In this document: positions 34,139-44,067 of the stretch, one piece after another | Layout: each line of letters begins with the position of its first letter | Numbering within the stretch: position 1 is the first letter of the stretch | DNA from: Arthrobacter sp. ov407 | GTDB taxonomy: Bacteria; Actinomycetota; Actinomycetes; Actinomycetales; Micrococcaceae | DNA length: 64,000 nt | Direction of reading: 5' to 3' | Assembly (NCBI RefSeq): GCF_900102895.1 | Contig: NZ_FNGD01000004.1 | Coordinates: forward strand, 186,001 to 250,000 | Notes under the pieces: model-generated | Told to the model about the DNA's origin: nothing | What the model saw: the letters and a program-made list of their open reading frames with translations, nothing else | Databases searched by the model: none | Position numbers and translations under genes: made by a program

Positions 34139-34810
34139 ATGCCCAGCATCTCCAGCACTGCCGGCGACGCGACCGTGCACCAACCGGGTTCAGGCCCGGC
34201 TCCCGCGGACCGGTCCCTTCCCACGATGACCCGCGACCGCCCGTTCGCCTGGCTCCTGCTGATCACCGGCGTCATTGGCTGGCTCGCTTCCGGGGCCCTG
34301 GTGCTGGAGAAGCTGGAGGTCCTGAAGGACCCGAACCACGTCACGGTCTGCGACGTGAACCCGTGGATCTCCTGCGGCCAGGTCATGCAGACGCCGCAGA
34401 GTTCCGTGTTCGGCTTCCCGAACATGTTCATCGGGATCATCGCCTTCGCCGTGATCATCACCACGGCCATGGGCATCCTGGCCGGCGCCAGATTCGCCCG
34501 GTGGTACTGGCTGGGGCTTCAGACCGGCGTAACGCTGGGCTTCGCGTTCGTCGTCTGGCTCTGGTCCCAGGCCCTGTACGCCATCCACATCCTCTGCCCG
34601 TTCTGCATGATCGTCTGGGCCGTGATGATCCCGTTGTTCGTCTGGGTGAGCGTCCGCAACATCTCCCACGGCGTGATCCCGCTGCCCGCTGGTCCCACCA
34701 AGGTCATCGGCGACTCGGGCTGGATCATCACCGCGCTGCTGTACGTCGCCGTCATCGCGACCATCTTCTTCGCCTTCATCCAGGTCTTCATCGGAACCTC
34801 CGGCTACTAG
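34139..34810 (+). CDS. Vitamin K epoxide reductase (VKOR) family protein
   Basis: 223-aa membrane protein with about five transmembrane helices that re-oxidises a periplasmic-type thiol oxidase using quinone. Cysteines of the family are present: CDVNPWISCGQV (loop pair) and the helix motif ILCPFCMIVW (CxxC). The first 30 residues are Pro/Ser-rich and cytoplasmic. ATG at 34139 has AAAAGGA 9 nt ahead. No fused thioredoxin domain, so the partner oxidase is encoded elsewhere. Convergent with ndk. Confidence 0.92.
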   Translation: MPSISSTAGDATVHQPGSGPAPADRSLPTMTRDRPFAWLLLITGVIGWLASGALVLEKLEVLKDPNHVTVCDVNPWISCGQVMQTPQSSVFGFPNMFIGIIAFAVIITTAMGILAGARFARWYWLGLQTGVTLGFAFVVWLWSQALYAIHILCPFCMIVWAVMIPLFVWVSVRNISHGVIPLPAGPTKVIGDSGWIITALLYVAVIATIFFAFIQVFIGTSGY

Positions 34811-34830
34811 GCGCCCCTAAACGCCGCGGT

Positions 34831-34876
34831 GACAGATAAGGCCAATGTTCGCGAACGAACATTGGCCTTATCTGTC
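34831..34876. terminator. Perfect 21-bp palindrome, bidirectional terminator-like
   Basis: Arms 34831-34851 and 34856-34876 are perfectly complementary around CGAA, and pairing continues through the flanking CGGT/GCCG for about 25 bp. It lies between the convergent VKOR and ndk genes. No T-tract. Confidence 0.75.
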
Positions 34877-34920
34877 GCCGCAGTGTCTCTCACCACGGGA
34901 GGCTCCCGTCAGGCAAGCCT

Positions 34921-35334
34921 CTAGAACCAGATCTTGATCTCGCGTTCGGCGGATTCCACCGAATCCGAGCCGTGGACCAAGTTCTGCTGTACCTTCAGGC
35001 CCCAGTCGCGGCCGAAGTCGCCGCGGATGGTGCCGGGCGCCGCCGTCGTCGGGTCCGTGGTGCCGGCGAGGATACGGAAGCCCTCAATCACGCGGTGTCC
35101 CTCAAAGATCGCGGCGACCACCGGGCCGCTGAGCATGAACTCAACCAGCGGCTCGTAGAACGGCTTGCCGACGTGCTCCTCGTAGTGCTGCTCCAGCAGC
35201 TCGCGGTTCGCATCGACCTTCTTGAGCTCGGCCAGGGTGTAGCCCTTGGCTTCGATCCGGCTCAGGATGGCGCCGGACAGGTTGCGGGCGACGCCGTCGG
35301 GCTTGATCAGGACGAGGGTGCGCTCAATGCTCAC
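34921..35334 (-). CDS. ndk: Nucleoside diphosphate kinase
   Basis: Balances nucleoside triphosphates by phosphate transfer through a His. 137 aa with [16 protein letters not shown] and the active-site stretch [19 protein letters not shown] at 35334 follows GGAG by 5 nt and gives the canonical [13 protein letters not shown]; the frame is open to 35370. Last gene of ileS-folC-DUF4233-ndk. Confidence 0.97.
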   Translation of the reverse strand: MSIERTLVLIKPDGVARNLSGAILSRIEAKGYTLAELKKVDANRELLEQHYEEHVGKPFYEPLVEFMLSGPVVAAIFEGHRVIEGFRILAGTTDPTTAAPGTIRGDFGRDWGLKVQQNLVHGSDSVESAEREIKIWF

Positions 35335-35406
35335 AGCTGCTCCAATGTGTTGGGGTGGGGTTCGGGTCAAGTCTACGGGGTGCGGACCTACGGCCCGGGC
35401 CTAGGT

Positions 35407-35874
35407 TCAGGCGCTGTTTCCGGCGCTGTTTCCGGGCGGGGGGCCCTGGGGGTGGGACGCATCCCAGTCTGCCTGCTCGCGCTCCCGCTGCGCGGCTTCC
35501 CGGTCAATCCGGATGCCGGTCCGGATCCCGTACCACCACGCCACGGCGAAGAGCGCCCCAACGAGGTACATGGCAGGCTCCACGAGGCCGGCCAGGATCA
35601 GGACGAGCTGCAGGATCCAGCCCAGGGCCACTCCCCACGGCTTCGAGAGGACCGCGCAGGTGAACACGAAGACCAGGCACAGGCCGATTCCAACCGAGAA
35701 AACCAGACCCGCAGAATACTCGTTCCGGTGCAGGCCAAAGACGGCCAGTGTCCCGAAGAGCACCACGAAGGCTTCCAGCAACAGGACTGTGGAGGCGAAC
35801 ATGACCTTGGTGGAACGCCGCTTCTTGGGCATGCCCGGGCGCCATTCGCGCTGGGCTTTGGTGAGTTTCGCCAT
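35407..35874 (-). CDS. DUF4233 membrane protein
   Basis: 155-aa integral membrane protein with four hydrophobic segments (MFASTVLLLEAFVVLFGTLA, LVFSVGIGLCLVFVF, VALGWILQLVLILAG and MYLVGALFAVAWWYG) and a charged, Pro/Gln-rich tail. DUF4233 proteins are found in Actinobacteria next to folC, as here (3-nt gap). Function unknown. Confidence 0.85.
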   Translation of the reverse strand: MAKLTKAQREWRPGMPKKRRSTKVMFASTVLLLEAFVVLFGTLAVFGLHRNEYSAGLVFSVGIGLCLVFVFTCAVLSKPWGVALGWILQLVLILAGLVEPAMYLVGALFAVAWWYGIRTGIRIDREAAQREREQADWDASHPQGPPPGNSAGNSA

Positions 35875-35877
35875 CGC

Positions 35878-37236
35878 TTACGCGTCCGCCTTTCCGAGCA
35901 GGATCCGGGCGTCCGCGACGAGCGTGATGGAGCCGGTCACGAGGACCCCGCCGGCGAGCTCGTCATCGGCTTCGGCGCGTTCCACGGCCCATTCCAGGGC
36001 GTCGTCGAGCTTCGCGGCGACATGGATGTTCTCCTCGCCGAAGCCCAGGTCAATGGCGATCTCGGCCAGGTCCTCTGCCGGAACGGCCCGGGGCGAGTTG
36101 GACTCGGTGAAGCAGTATTCGGTGGCGAGGCCGCCCAGGGATTCCTTGAGCTGGCGCAGGATCTCCTCGGCGTCCTTTTCCCGCAGGACGCCCACCACCA
36201 CCACGAGCTTGGTGAAGTTGAAGGCCTCATGGATCGCCTCGGCGGAGACCCGGATGCCCTCCGGGTTGTGGGCCGCGTCCACGATGATGGTCGGCGCGGT
36301 GCGGACCACCTCGAGCCGCCCCGGGGAGGTGACCGAGGCGAAGGCCTCCTGCAGGATCTCGGCGTCGATCGCCTTTTCCCCGCCGAAGAACGCTTCCAGC
36401 GCGGCAATCGCGACGGCGGCGTTCTCTGCCTGGTGCGCGCCGTGCAGCGGCACCAGCAGGTCCTCGTAGCGGCCGGCGATGCCCTGGATGGTGACCATCT
36501 GGCCGCCCACCGCGACGGTGCGGGCTTCGACGCCGAACTCCACGCCCTCGAAGCGGAACGGTACGTTGACCTCCTTGGCCTTCTCCAGCAGGACCTGGGC
36601 CGCGTCGACGGGCTGCGCCGCGCTGATGAGGAAGCCGCCGGGCTTGATGATGCCGGCTTTCTCGTAGGCGATGTCCCCGGTGGTGTCGCCCAGCAAATCG
36701 GTGTGGTCCAGGGAGATCGGGGTGACCACGGCCACCTGGCCGTCGCCGACGTTGGTGGCGTCGGTGATGCCGCCCAGGCCCACTTCGATCACCGCGACAT
36801 TGACCGGCTGGTCGGCGAAGACCGCGAAACCCAAGATGGTCAGGCACTCGAAGTAGGTCAGCCGGGGCTGGCCCGCCGCCTCGAGTTCGCTGTCCACGAT
36901 CTGCAGGTAGGGCCGGATCTCGTCCCAGATCCGGACGAAGGTCTCATCCGGCACAGGGGCGCCGTCGATGCTGATCCGTTCGGTGACCTTGGACAGGTGC
37001 GGGCTCGTGTACCGGCCGGTGCTCAGGCCGTGGGCGCGCAGCCCGGCCTCGATCATCCGGGCAGTGGACGTCTTGCCGTTGGTGCCGGTGATGTGGATGA
37101 TCGGGAAAGCCTTGTTCGGCTCCCCCAGGATTTCCATGGCCCGGTGCAGCGGGGCGAGCCGCGGCTCCATCTTGTTTTCCGGCGCCCGCCCCAGGAGCTC
37201 GGCGTAGACGCTTTCTACGGAGAATTCGTCGGTCAT
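35878..37236 (-). CDS. folC: Folylpolyglutamate synthase / dihydrofolate synthase
   Basis: Adds glutamate to dihydropteroate and to tetrahydrofolate. 452 aa, Mur-ligase fold: P-loop HITGTNGKTSTARMI, SPHLSKVTERI, EVGLGGITDATN and VDAAHNPEG. Placed 3 nt after ileS and ahead of DUF4233 and ndk, a typical actinobacterial run. Confidence 0.95.
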   Translation of the reverse strand: MTDEFSVESVYAELLGRAPENKMEPRLAPLHRAMEILGEPNKAFPIIHITGTNGKTSTARMIEAGLRAHGLSTGRYTSPHLSKVTERISIDGAPVPDETFVRIWDEIRPYLQIVDSELEAAGQPRLTYFECLTILGFAVFADQPVNVAVIEVGLGGITDATNVGDGQVAVVTPISLDHTDLLGDTTGDIAYEKAGIIKPGGFLISAAQPVDAAQVLLEKAKEVNVPFRFEGVEFGVEARTVAVGGQMVTIQGIAGRYEDLLVPLHGAHQAENAAVAIAALEAFFGGEKAIDAEILQEAFASVTSPGRLEVVRTAPTIIVDAAHNPEGIRVSAEAIHEAFNFTKLVVVVGVLREKDAEEILRQLKESLGGLATEYCFTESNSPRAVPAEDLAEIAIDLGFGEENIHVAAKLDDALEWAVERAEADDELAGGVLVTGSITLVADARILLGKADA

Positions 37237-37239
37237 GGC

Positions 37240-40200
37240 TTAGGCCTTTACTTTCTTAGCAACACTGACCTGCGGTTCCTTGACGTCGGCCGCCAGGGTT
37301 TCCAGCTCGATGGTCAGGGTTTCGGTCTTGACGAGCTCCGCGTTGGCCAGTAGGGCTTCGACGACGTCCTGCTTGGCCGTGACGGAGGTGCTGATCCGGT
37401 CGCTGACATTGAGTCCGGCGTCCTTGCGGGCCTGCTGGATGGCGCGGACCATGTCACGGGCCAGGCCCTCCGCCTCCAGTTCCGGGGTGACCTCGATGTT
37501 GAGGACCACGAAGCCGCCGCCGGGAAGCAATGCGGCCGCCCTCGTGGCAGGACCGGCTCCGGCGCCCTCTGCGGCTTCAGCCACGACGGTTTCCAGGGTG
37601 TATTCCTGCGGTTCGAGTTCGAGGCCGCCGGCGGTGACCACCCCGGCGTCGTTGACCGACCAGTCGCCGGACTTGGAGCCCTTGATGGCCTGCTGGACGT
37701 TCTTGCCAAGGCGCGGGCCGGCGGCCCGGGCGTTGACCACGAGCTTCTGCTCGATGCCGAACTCCTCCGGGGATGCGCTTTCGGCGTCGAGCAGGCGGAC
37801 CGAGCGCAGGTTCAGTTCATCGGCGACGACGGCGGCAAAGCCTCCCAGCGCGTCCGCGCCGGGTGCCACGACGGTGAGTTCCTGCAGCGGCAGGCGCACG
37901 CGCAGGTTCGCGGCCTTGCGCAGCGAGGAGCCGGTGGAGCAGATCTGCTGCACGCGGTCCATGGCCTCGACCAGTTCCGGGTTGGCCGGGAACAGTCCGG
38001 CGTCCGGCCAGTCGGCCAGGTGCACGGAGCGGCCCCCGGTGAGGCCGCGCCAGATCTCCTCGGAGACCAGCGGCAGCAGCGAGGCGGCCACGCGGGAGAC
38101 GGTTTCCAGCGCGGTGTAGAGCGCGTCGAAGGCGTCAACACTCTCATCGAAGAAGCGCTGGCGGCTGCGGCGGACGTACCAGTTGGTGAGCATGTCCAGG
38201 TAGCCGCGGAGTTCGTCGCAGGCGCCGGAGATGTCATAGCTGTCCAGCTGGGCGGTCATGTTCCGGACGAGTTCCCCGGTGTTGGCCATCAGGTACTGGT
38301 CCAGGGTGTCGGCGTAGCCGTCGTAGCGGAGCTTCGCGTCGTACCCGGAGCCGCCGTCGGCTGCGTTCGTGTACAGCGTGAAGAAGCTGTACACGTTCCA
38401 CAGCGGCAGGATGACTTGGCGGACGCCGTCGCGGATTCCCTGCTCGGTGACCACGAGGTTGCCGCCGCGCAGGATCGGGCTGGACATCAGGAACCAGCGC
38501 ATGGCGTCGGAGCCGTCACGGTCCAGGACCTCGGAGACGTCCGGGTAGTTCTGCAGGCTCTTGGACATCTTCTGCCCGTCCGAGCCCAGCACGATGCCGT
38601 GGCTGATGACGTTGCGGAAGGCCGGGCGGTCGAACAGTGCCGTGGAGAGGATGTGGAGCATGTAGAACCAGCCGCGGGTCTGGCCGATGTACTCGACGAT
38701 GAAGTCCGCCGGGTTGTGGGTGTCGAACCATTCCTCGTTCTGGAACGGGTAGTGCACCTGGCCGTAGGGCATGGAACCGGAGTCGAACCAGACGTCCAGG
38801 ACGTCCTCGACCCGGCGCATGACGGACTGGCCCTCTTCCGGGGTGCGGGGGTCATCCGGGTTCGGGCGCGTGAGCTCGTCGATGAACGGCCGGTGCAGGT
38901 CCACCTGGCCCTCGTTGTTCAGCGGCAGGCGGCCGAAGTCGGCCTCGATCTCGGCCAGGGAGCCGTAGACGTCGGTGCGAGGGTAGTCGGGGTCCGTGGA
39001 CTGCCAGACCGGGATGGGGCTGCCCCAGTAGCGGTTCCGGCTGATGGACCAGTCGCGGGCGTTGGCGAGCCACTTGCCGAACTGGCCGTCCTTGACGTTG
39101 CCCGGGATCCAGTTGATGTCCTGGTTGAGCTCGGACATGCGGTCCTTGAACTTGGTGACCTCGACGTACCAGGAGGACACGGCGCGGTAGATCAGCGGGT
39201 TGCGGCAGCGCCAGCAGTGCGGGTAGCTGTGCTCGTAGCTGGCCTGGCGGACCAGGCGGCCCTGGGCGCGGAGCACCTGGGTGATGGGCTTGTTGGCATC
39301 GAACACCTGCAGTCCGGCGATCTCGGCGAGGTCGCCGTGGCCGAAGAGCGGGAGGAACTTTGCGCCTTCGTCGACCGAGAGGACCACCGGGATGCCGGCC
39401 TCTTCACAGATTTTCTGGTCGTCTTCGCCGTAGGCGGGGGCCTGGTGGACGATGCCGGTGCCGTCGGTGGTGGTGACGTAGTCGGCTTCGAGGAAGCGCC
39501 AGGCGTTCTCGGTGCCGTACTTTTCGGCGTCGTGGAAGTAGTCCCAGAGCGGCTCGTAGCTCAGGCCGTCGAGCTCGGCGCCGGTGTGGCGGGAGGTGAT
39601 GGCGGCTTCCGCGGCGGCGGCGCCCTCGGCCCCGTCGCCGTAGCCGAGGTCCTTGGCGTAGGCGCCCAGGAGGTCAGCGGCGAGCAGGAAGCTGCCCGTG
39701 ACGGGCGCTTCGGCGGACGCGGCCTTGATCCCGTGCGGGCCGGCCGGCAGGACCACGTAGGTGATGGCGGGCCCGACGGCGAGCGCCAGGTTGGTGGGCA
39801 GCGTCCAGGGCGTGGTGGTCCAGGCGAGCGCCTGCACCCCGGCGAGCTGCCTGGACAGCTCCGACTCCCCCGCCGTGATGGGGAAGGTGACCGTGACGGT
39901 CTGGTCCTGGCGGTTCTTGTAGACGTCGTCGTCCATGCGCAGCTCATGGTTGGACAGCGGAGTCTCGTCCTTCCAGCAGTACGGCAGGACGCGGTAGCCG
40001 TTGTAGGTCAGGCCCTTTTCGTGCAGCTGCTTGAAGGCCCACAGCACGGACTCCATGTACTCGACGTTGAGCGTCTTGTAGTCGTTCTCGAAGTCCACCC
40101 AGCGCGCCTGGCGGGTGACGTAGCTCTTCCACTCGTCGGCGTACTTCATGACGGAGGCGCGGCAGGCATCGTTGAACTTGTCGATGCCCATGGCCTCGAT

Positions 40201-40596
40201 CTGGGTCTTGTCCGTCATGCCCAGCTGCTTCATGGCTTCCAGCTCGGCCGGGAGGCCGTGGGTGTCCCAGCCGAAGCGGCGCTCCACCCGACGCCCGCGC
40301 TGGGTCTGGTAGCGACCCACGAGGTCCTTGGCGTAGCCGGTCAGGAGGTGGCCGTAGTGCGGCAGGCCGTTGGCGAAGGGCGGACCGTCGTAGAAGACGA
40401 AATCGTTGGACCCGTCTTGACCGGCGTCACGCTGGTCGATGCTGGCCTGGAAAGTGCCGTCCTGGTCCCAGTACTTGAGGATGCGCTCTTCGATCTCCGG
40501 GAACTTCACGGAGGCGGACACACCGGAGGTGTTGGAACCGGTGGTGGTGGAACCGGCGCCTGCGGGTGCGGCGGAGGCCTTGGGGTAGTAAGTCAT
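37240..40596 (-). CDS. ileS: Isoleucyl-tRNA synthetase (eukaryote-like, IleS2 type)
   Basis: Charges tRNA-Ile, 1118 aa. HIGH-type motif [12 protein letters not shown] near residue 80-90, KMSKS in [13 protein letters not shown], plus [19 protein letters not shown]. The length and WRC/SSWYVE features match the IleS2 class of Actinobacteria and eukaryotes, which is often less sensitive to mupirocin. ATG at 40596 follows AGGA with 7-nt spacing; the frame is open to 40635. Expression is controlled by the T-box leader. First gene of ileS-folC-DUF4233-ndk. Confidence 0.96.
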   Translation of the reverse strand: MTYYPKASAAPAGAGSTTTGSNTSGVSASVKFPEIEERILKYWDQDGTFQASIDQRDAGQDGSNDFVFYDGPPFANGLPHYGHLLTGYAKDLVGRYQTQRGRRVERRFGWDTHGLPAELEAMKQLGMTDKTQIEAMGIDKFNDACRASVMKYADEWKSYVTRQARWVDFENDYKTLNVEYMESVLWAFKQLHEKGLTYNGYRVLPYCWKDETPLSNHELRMDDDVYKNRQDQTVTVTFPITAGESELSRQLAGVQALAWTTTPWTLPTNLALAVGPAITYVVLPAGPHGIKAASAEAPVTGSFLLAADLLGAYAKDLGYGDGAEGAAAAEAAITSRHTGAELDGLSYEPLWDYFHDAEKYGTENAWRFLEADYVTTTDGTGIVHQAPAYGEDDQKICEEAGIPVVLSVDEGAKFLPLFGHGDLAEIAGLQVFDANKPITQVLRAQGRLVRQASYEHSYPHCWRCRNPLIYRAVSSWYVEVTKFKDRMSELNQDINWIPGNVKDGQFGKWLANARDWSISRNRYWGSPIPVWQSTDPDYPRTDVYGSLAEIEADFGRLPLNNEGQVDLHRPFIDELTRPNPDDPRTPEEGQSVMRRVEDVLDVWFDSGSMPYGQVHYPFQNEEWFDTHNPADFIVEYIGQTRGWFYMLHILSTALFDRPAFRNVISHGIVLGSDGQKMSKSLQNYPDVSEVLDRDGSDAMRWFLMSSPILRGGNLVVTEQGIRDGVRQVILPLWNVYSFFTLYTNAADGGSGYDAKLRYDGYADTLDQYLMANTGELVRNMTAQLDSYDISGACDELRGYLDMLTNWYVRRSRQRFFDESVDAFDALYTALETVSRVAASLLPLVSEEIWRGLTGGRSVHLADWPDAGLFPANPELVEAMDRVQQICSTGSSLRKAANLRVRLPLQELTVVAPGADALGGFAAVVADELNLRSVRLLDAESASPEEFGIEQKLVVNARAAGPRLGKNVQQAIKGSKSGDWSVNDAGVVTAGGLELEPQEYTLETVVAEAAEGAGAGPATRAAALLPGGGFVVLNIEVTPELEAEGLARDMVRAIQQARKDAGLNVSDRISTSVTAKQDVVEALLANAELVKTETLTIELETLAADVKEPQVSVAKKVKA

Positions 40597-40639
40597 CTCG
40601 ACATCCTGGGTTGAGCGGCGAACACATGTATTCATTCAG

Positions 40640-40900
40640 GATGCGAGGACGGCCCCTGCACTGTCTTTCGACAACACCGGCACCGCGGTACCACCTCACT
40701 TACCGCCGCCGGTCCGCACCCTTTCGAGAAAGGGGCTGCTCCGGCGTCGGCCGCTCATTACTGCTGTGACGGGCTTACCCGTCCGGTTCTACTGGCCCTG
40801 GCATGCGCTGTGGCGACTGAGTCTCCACCGTACGCAAGGGTGTTCTTCCGGAAGCTCACCGGTGATGGCCGGGTCAAAGCTGCTAAGTCGATGGTACCGG
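40640..40900 (-). promoter_or_regulatory. T-box leader of ileS
   Basis: The minus strand carries the T-box signature GAGGTGGTACCGCGG (complement of 40683-40696 and flank), whose TGG pairs with the tRNA CCA end. Upstream are a Stem III-like hairpin (40719-40734, CCCTTT-CTCG-AAAGGG inside a longer CGCCGG stem) and a GACGGG-TAAG-CCCGTC hairpin (40768-40783). Actinobacterial ileS T-boxes are mostly of the translational, short Stem I class. The specifier ATC is not assigned with certainty; candidates are at 40866-40864 and 40892-40890. No intrinsic terminator follows, in line with translational control. Gap 40597-41010 is otherwise empty. Confidence 0.9.
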
Positions 40901-41010
40901 AGAAAATACGGCGTTTCACAGCGAGGCAACTCAACTGTCAGGGGCGACGCTGGCGGCCCGACTGCATAGACTGCTGCCATGACCGTCCCCCGGCCGCCTC
41001 GGGCAGACCC

Positions 41011-42024
41011 GTGAAGAGCCGCAGCTCAAGCCGCCGCTGGCACTTCTCCTCTGCCCTCTGCGCCGCGCCCGTGGCGGTGGTGTCCGTCTTCCGGGCGGTC
41101 CCGGCGCCGTGGCCGGCCCCTGTGGTCCAGCTCGTGGCCTTCACACCCTGGTTCGTGCTCCCCGCCGGCGCGGCCCTGGTGCTGGCGCTGCCGGCACGGC
41201 GTCCCTGGGCGGCCCTCCCGGCCGCCGCCCTCCTGGCCCTCCAGCTGCTCTGGCTGTTCCCGCCGGACCGGGTTGCGGACCGGCTCCTGACCCGGCAGGC
41301 GGCGGAACTGAAGGTCATGACCCTCAACGCCTGGAAGGGCCAGGCGGATGCCGCGGAGGTGGTTCGGCTGGTGCGCGAAAACGGCGTCGGACTCCTTGCC
41401 GTCCAGGAACTCTCCCCGGCCCTGGAAAGACGGCTGGATGCGGAGGGGTTGGGCGCGTTGCTTCCGCACCGGATCAGCCGCACGAGGGACGGCGCGGGCG
41501 GCGGCGGCGTGTACTCCTCCCGCCCGATCGTTGCGGTGGACTCCGTGAGCGGTTCCGCCTTCCATATGCCCACGGTGCAGCTGGAGCTCGACGCCGGCGG
41601 CCGGACGGCCTCCCTCACCGTGACCAACGTGCACACCAAGGCTCCCGTGTGGGGCCGGGCCGGGCAGTGGCGGAGCGAATTGGCCGCCCTGGGCCGCCTG
41701 GCCGCCCGTCCCGGCAACGCGCTGCTGCTGGGTGACTTCAACGCCACCCTCGACCACGCCGAGTTCCGCCAAATCCTGGAGGGGCCCGCCGGGGCAGGCA
41801 CTGACGGTACCGGATTCGGCGGCCCCCTCGTCGACGCCGGGGCCGCGGCCCTGGCCCGCCTGGTTCCGACCTGGCCCATGGACGGCCCGCCGCTGCCGGG
41901 CGTGGTGATCGACCACATCGTGACCGGCCCGCAGGTGCGCAGCCGCGGTTATTCGGTGTTGCCGGTGGCCGGGTCGGACCACGCGGCCGTTCTGGCCACG
42001 CTGTCCGTCCCGGCGGAGGATTAG
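41011..42024 (+). CDS. Membrane-anchored endonuclease/exonuclease/phosphatase (EEP) family protein
   Basis: 337 aa. N-terminal about 95 residues hold two to three hydrophobic helices (LCAAPVAVVSVF, VVQLVAFTPWFVLPAGAALVLAL, LPAAALLALQLLWLF), then an EEP domain: VMTLNAWKG, LLAVQELSP, LLLGDFNATLDH and the terminal GSDHAAVLATL with catalytic His. The catalytic domain is probably outside the membrane; the substrate could be a phospholipid or nucleic acid. The start is uncertain: GTG at 41011 has no strong ribosome site, but an 11-codon ORF (40979-41014, MTVPRPPRADP) ends in TGA overlapping it. Its stop overlaps the GDPD stop within TTAG. Confidence 0.82.
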   Translation: MKSRSSSRRWHFSSALCAAPVAVVSVFRAVPAPWPAPVVQLVAFTPWFVLPAGAALVLALPARRPWAALPAAALLALQLLWLFPPDRVADRLLTRQAAELKVMTLNAWKGQADAAEVVRLVRENGVGLLAVQELSPALERRLDAEGLGALLPHRISRTRDGAGGGGVYSSRPIVAVDSVSGSAFHMPTVQLELDAGGRTASLTVTNVHTKAPVWGRAGQWRSELAALGRLAARPGNALLLGDFNATLDHAEFRQILEGPAGAGTDGTGFGGPLVDAGAAALARLVPTWPMDGPPLPGVVIDHIVTGPQVRSRGYSVLPVAGSDHAAVLATLSVPAED

Positions 42025-43085
42025 CTGCGCGGCAGTTTCATGCCGGACTCGGCCATCACGTCCCGGAGCCGGTTCGGGTAGTCCGTGATCAGGCCATCCA
42101 CTCCGGCACTGATGAGCGCGCGCATGGTGGGCTTGTCGTCAACGGTCCACGGAATGACCTGCATGCCTGCCGCATGGGCACGGCGGACCATGTCGGCGGT
42201 GACGTAAGGAACATAGCCCGGATCTGTCACGGCGCCGTTCTGCGGCGTGCCGTGCACCGGGGAGATGGCGTCGAAGCCAAGGGAGGACGCTGCGGCGACG
42301 ATGTCACCGCCGAAGTCATCGGCGTCGATTCCGCCCAGCCACGGCGACTTGCCGGGCTGGCCTGCCTGGAGGAAGTCCTTGTTGGTCAGGGCCACGGTGC
42401 GGATCTGGGGATCGCGCTGTTGGACCAGGCGCAGCGAACCCCAATCGAAGCTCTCAATCGAGACACGGCTCTGCATGTGGGCGGCCTTGATTTCGCGGAG
42501 CGCGACGTCGACGAACTGCTCGCGCGGGGCGGTTTCCTGCGGCGCGCCTGCCTCCACCTTGGTTTCGATGTTGAACTTCGCCTGGCTGGCGTGGTGAGAG
42601 TCCGCCAACGCGAAGACCTCGGCCAGCGTGGGCATCTTTGCGCCCGGCGAGGCCGCCTGGCCAGGGAAATCGGGAAGCGTGAGGCTGCCGCAGTCCAGGC
42701 TGCGGACCTGCGCGAACGTCAGGTCCTTGACGTACTTGCCGACGTAGGGGAACTGGGGGTCGTTCGGCGTGACGGGAGCTGTGTCCAGGCACTTCTGGCC
42801 GCTGATTTTGCGGTCGTGGGTGATGACCTCGTGGCCGTCCTTGGTGATCTGGAGGTCAAGCTCGAGGGTGGAGACGCCGGTCTCGATTCCCTTGGCGAAG
42901 GACGCCAGCGTTGACTCGACAGTCAAGCCGATGCCGCCGCGGTGGGCCTGGAGATCGAAGTGGTTGTCCTGGCCGTTGGCGTTCGTGTCGGCCGCGTGGG
43001 CCTGGGCCGCGTTTGCTTGGGCTGACGTGGCGAGGAGCAGGGCTGCGCTGAGTACGGCAGCGCCGAGCTTCGTCGGGGTTCGCAT
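42021..43085 (-). CDS. Secreted glycerophosphodiester phosphodiesterase
   Basis: Cleaves glycerophosphodiesters to glycerol-3-phosphate and alcohol. 354 aa with a Sec signal (MRTPTKLGAAVLSAALLLATSAQANA). Catalytic residues are visible in DLQAHRGG (His-Arg), the acidic pair in ELDLQITKDGHEVITHDRKI fragment, and IPWTVDDKPTMRALI later. ATG at 43085 gives the signal peptide; an open frame continues to 43163. Two nearby phosphohydrolases (EEP and GDPD) hint at lipid or teichoic-acid phosphate scavenging, by inference only. Confidence 0.92.
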   Translation of the reverse strand: MRTPTKLGAAVLSAALLLATSAQANAAQAHAADTNANGQDNHFDLQAHRGGIGLTVESTLASFAKGIETGVSTLELDLQITKDGHEVITHDRKISGQKCLDTAPVTPNDPQFPYVGKYVKDLTFAQVRSLDCGSLTLPDFPGQAASPGAKMPTLAEVFALADSHHASQAKFNIETKVEAGAPQETAPREQFVDVALREIKAAHMQSRVSIESFDWGSLRLVQQRDPQIRTVALTNKDFLQAGQPGKSPWLGGIDADDFGGDIVAAASSLGFDAISPVHGTPQNGAVTDPGYVPYVTADMVRRAHAAGMQVIPWTVDDKPTMRALISAGVDGLITDYPNRLRDVMAESGMKLPRS

Positions 43086-43213
43086 GGGAAAGTTCTCCAC
43101 TCTGGTGGTGTGCAGTTGCACGGGCCACCTTGCCCCGCCGCGGCCAACTCCGGACCAGCGCAACCTGACCAGCGCACCACGCCAGAGTGAACGTCCGGGG
43201 TCGCCGCCGGACG

Positions 43214-43240
43214 CCCCAGCCCTGGGCCTGAGGGCTGGGG
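43214..43240 (-). terminator. Terminator-like hairpin after the SDR gene
   Basis: CCCCAGCCC (43214-43222) pairs with GGGCTGGGG (43232-43240) around a 9-nt loop, just after the SDR stop at 43249. No T-run. Confidence 0.5.
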
Positions 43241-43248
43241 CCCGGGCC

Positions 43249-44040
43249 TTACTGGCTCTTGCGGATCAGCTTGTAGTTGGCCGCCTGCGCCACCGGGCGG
43301 ATCACGATCTGGTCCAGGTTGATGTGGTGCGGCGCCACGACGGCGTAGCGGACCACGTCGGCGACGTCGGCGGCCGTCAGTGGCTTCTCGACTCCCTGAT
43401 AGACCTTGGCCGCCGCGTCCTGGTCACCGAGGCGGTTCAGGGCGAACTCCTCGGTCTGCACCAGGCCGGGGGCCACCTCGATCACGCGGAGGTTGTGCTC
43501 GGCCTCTTCCAGCCGCAGGGCGCCGGTCAGGGCGTGCTGGGCGAACTTGGCCGCGTTGTAGCCGCCGCCGCCCTCGTAGGCCGAGAGCCCGGCGGTGGAG
43601 GTCAGGTTCAGCACGGTGCCCTCGCCGCAGGCACGCAGCATGGGCAGGAACGCGCGGATCAGCTTCATGCTGCCCAGCACGTTGACCTGGAACATCCATT
43701 CCCAGTCCTCGGTCTTGGCCCCGGCAACCTTGTCGGCGCCGCGGGCGCCGCCCGCGATGTTGATCAGCGTGTCGATGCCGCCGGCCCGGGTCACCTCGTC
43801 GAGCAGCCGGGCCACATCGGCGTCGTCGGTCACGTCGGCGGGAAGGGCGACGGCGCCGGTTTCGGCGGCGAGCGCCTCGAGCCGGTCGGCGCGGCGGGCG
43901 ACGGCGAACACGGTCCAGTCTTCCTTGCGGAGCGCACGCACCGTGGCCTCGCCGATTCCGGTGCTGGCGCCGGTGACTACTGCTGCTTTGACTACTTTTG
44001 CGGTGACTACTTCTGCGCTGTTGTGGATTCCCTCAGTCAT
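43249..44040 (-). CDS. Short-chain dehydrogenase/reductase
   Basis: 263-aa classical SDR: NAD(P) motif VVTGASTGIGEAT, NNAG-position INIAGGARGADK, catalytic Ser in LTSTAGLSAY, and YNAAK (the Tyr and Lys pair). Resembles the YdfG/serine 3-dehydrogenase group. The N-terminal residues before the Rossmann fold come from a small direct repeat (GTAGTCA units, 43975-44005). Substrate not inferable. Confidence 0.9.
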   Translation of the reverse strand: MTEGIHNSAEVVTAKVVKAAVVTGASTGIGEATVRALRKEDWTVFAVARRADRLEALAAETGAVALPADVTDDADVARLLDEVTRAGGIDTLINIAGGARGADKVAGAKTEDWEWMFQVNVLGSMKLIRAFLPMLRACGEGTVLNLTSTAGLSAYEGGGGYNAAKFAQHALTGALRLEEAEHNLRVIEVAPGLVQTEEFALNRLGDQDAAAKVYQGVEKPLTAADVADVVRYAVVAPHHINLDQIVIRPVAQAANYKLIRKSQ

Positions 44041-44067
44041 GGCACCACCCTAACGGCAACGCCGGGC

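Noticed and set aside
38020..40614. 864-aa open frame on the plus strand
   Set aside because: Antisense shadow of ileS, with no recognizable domain.
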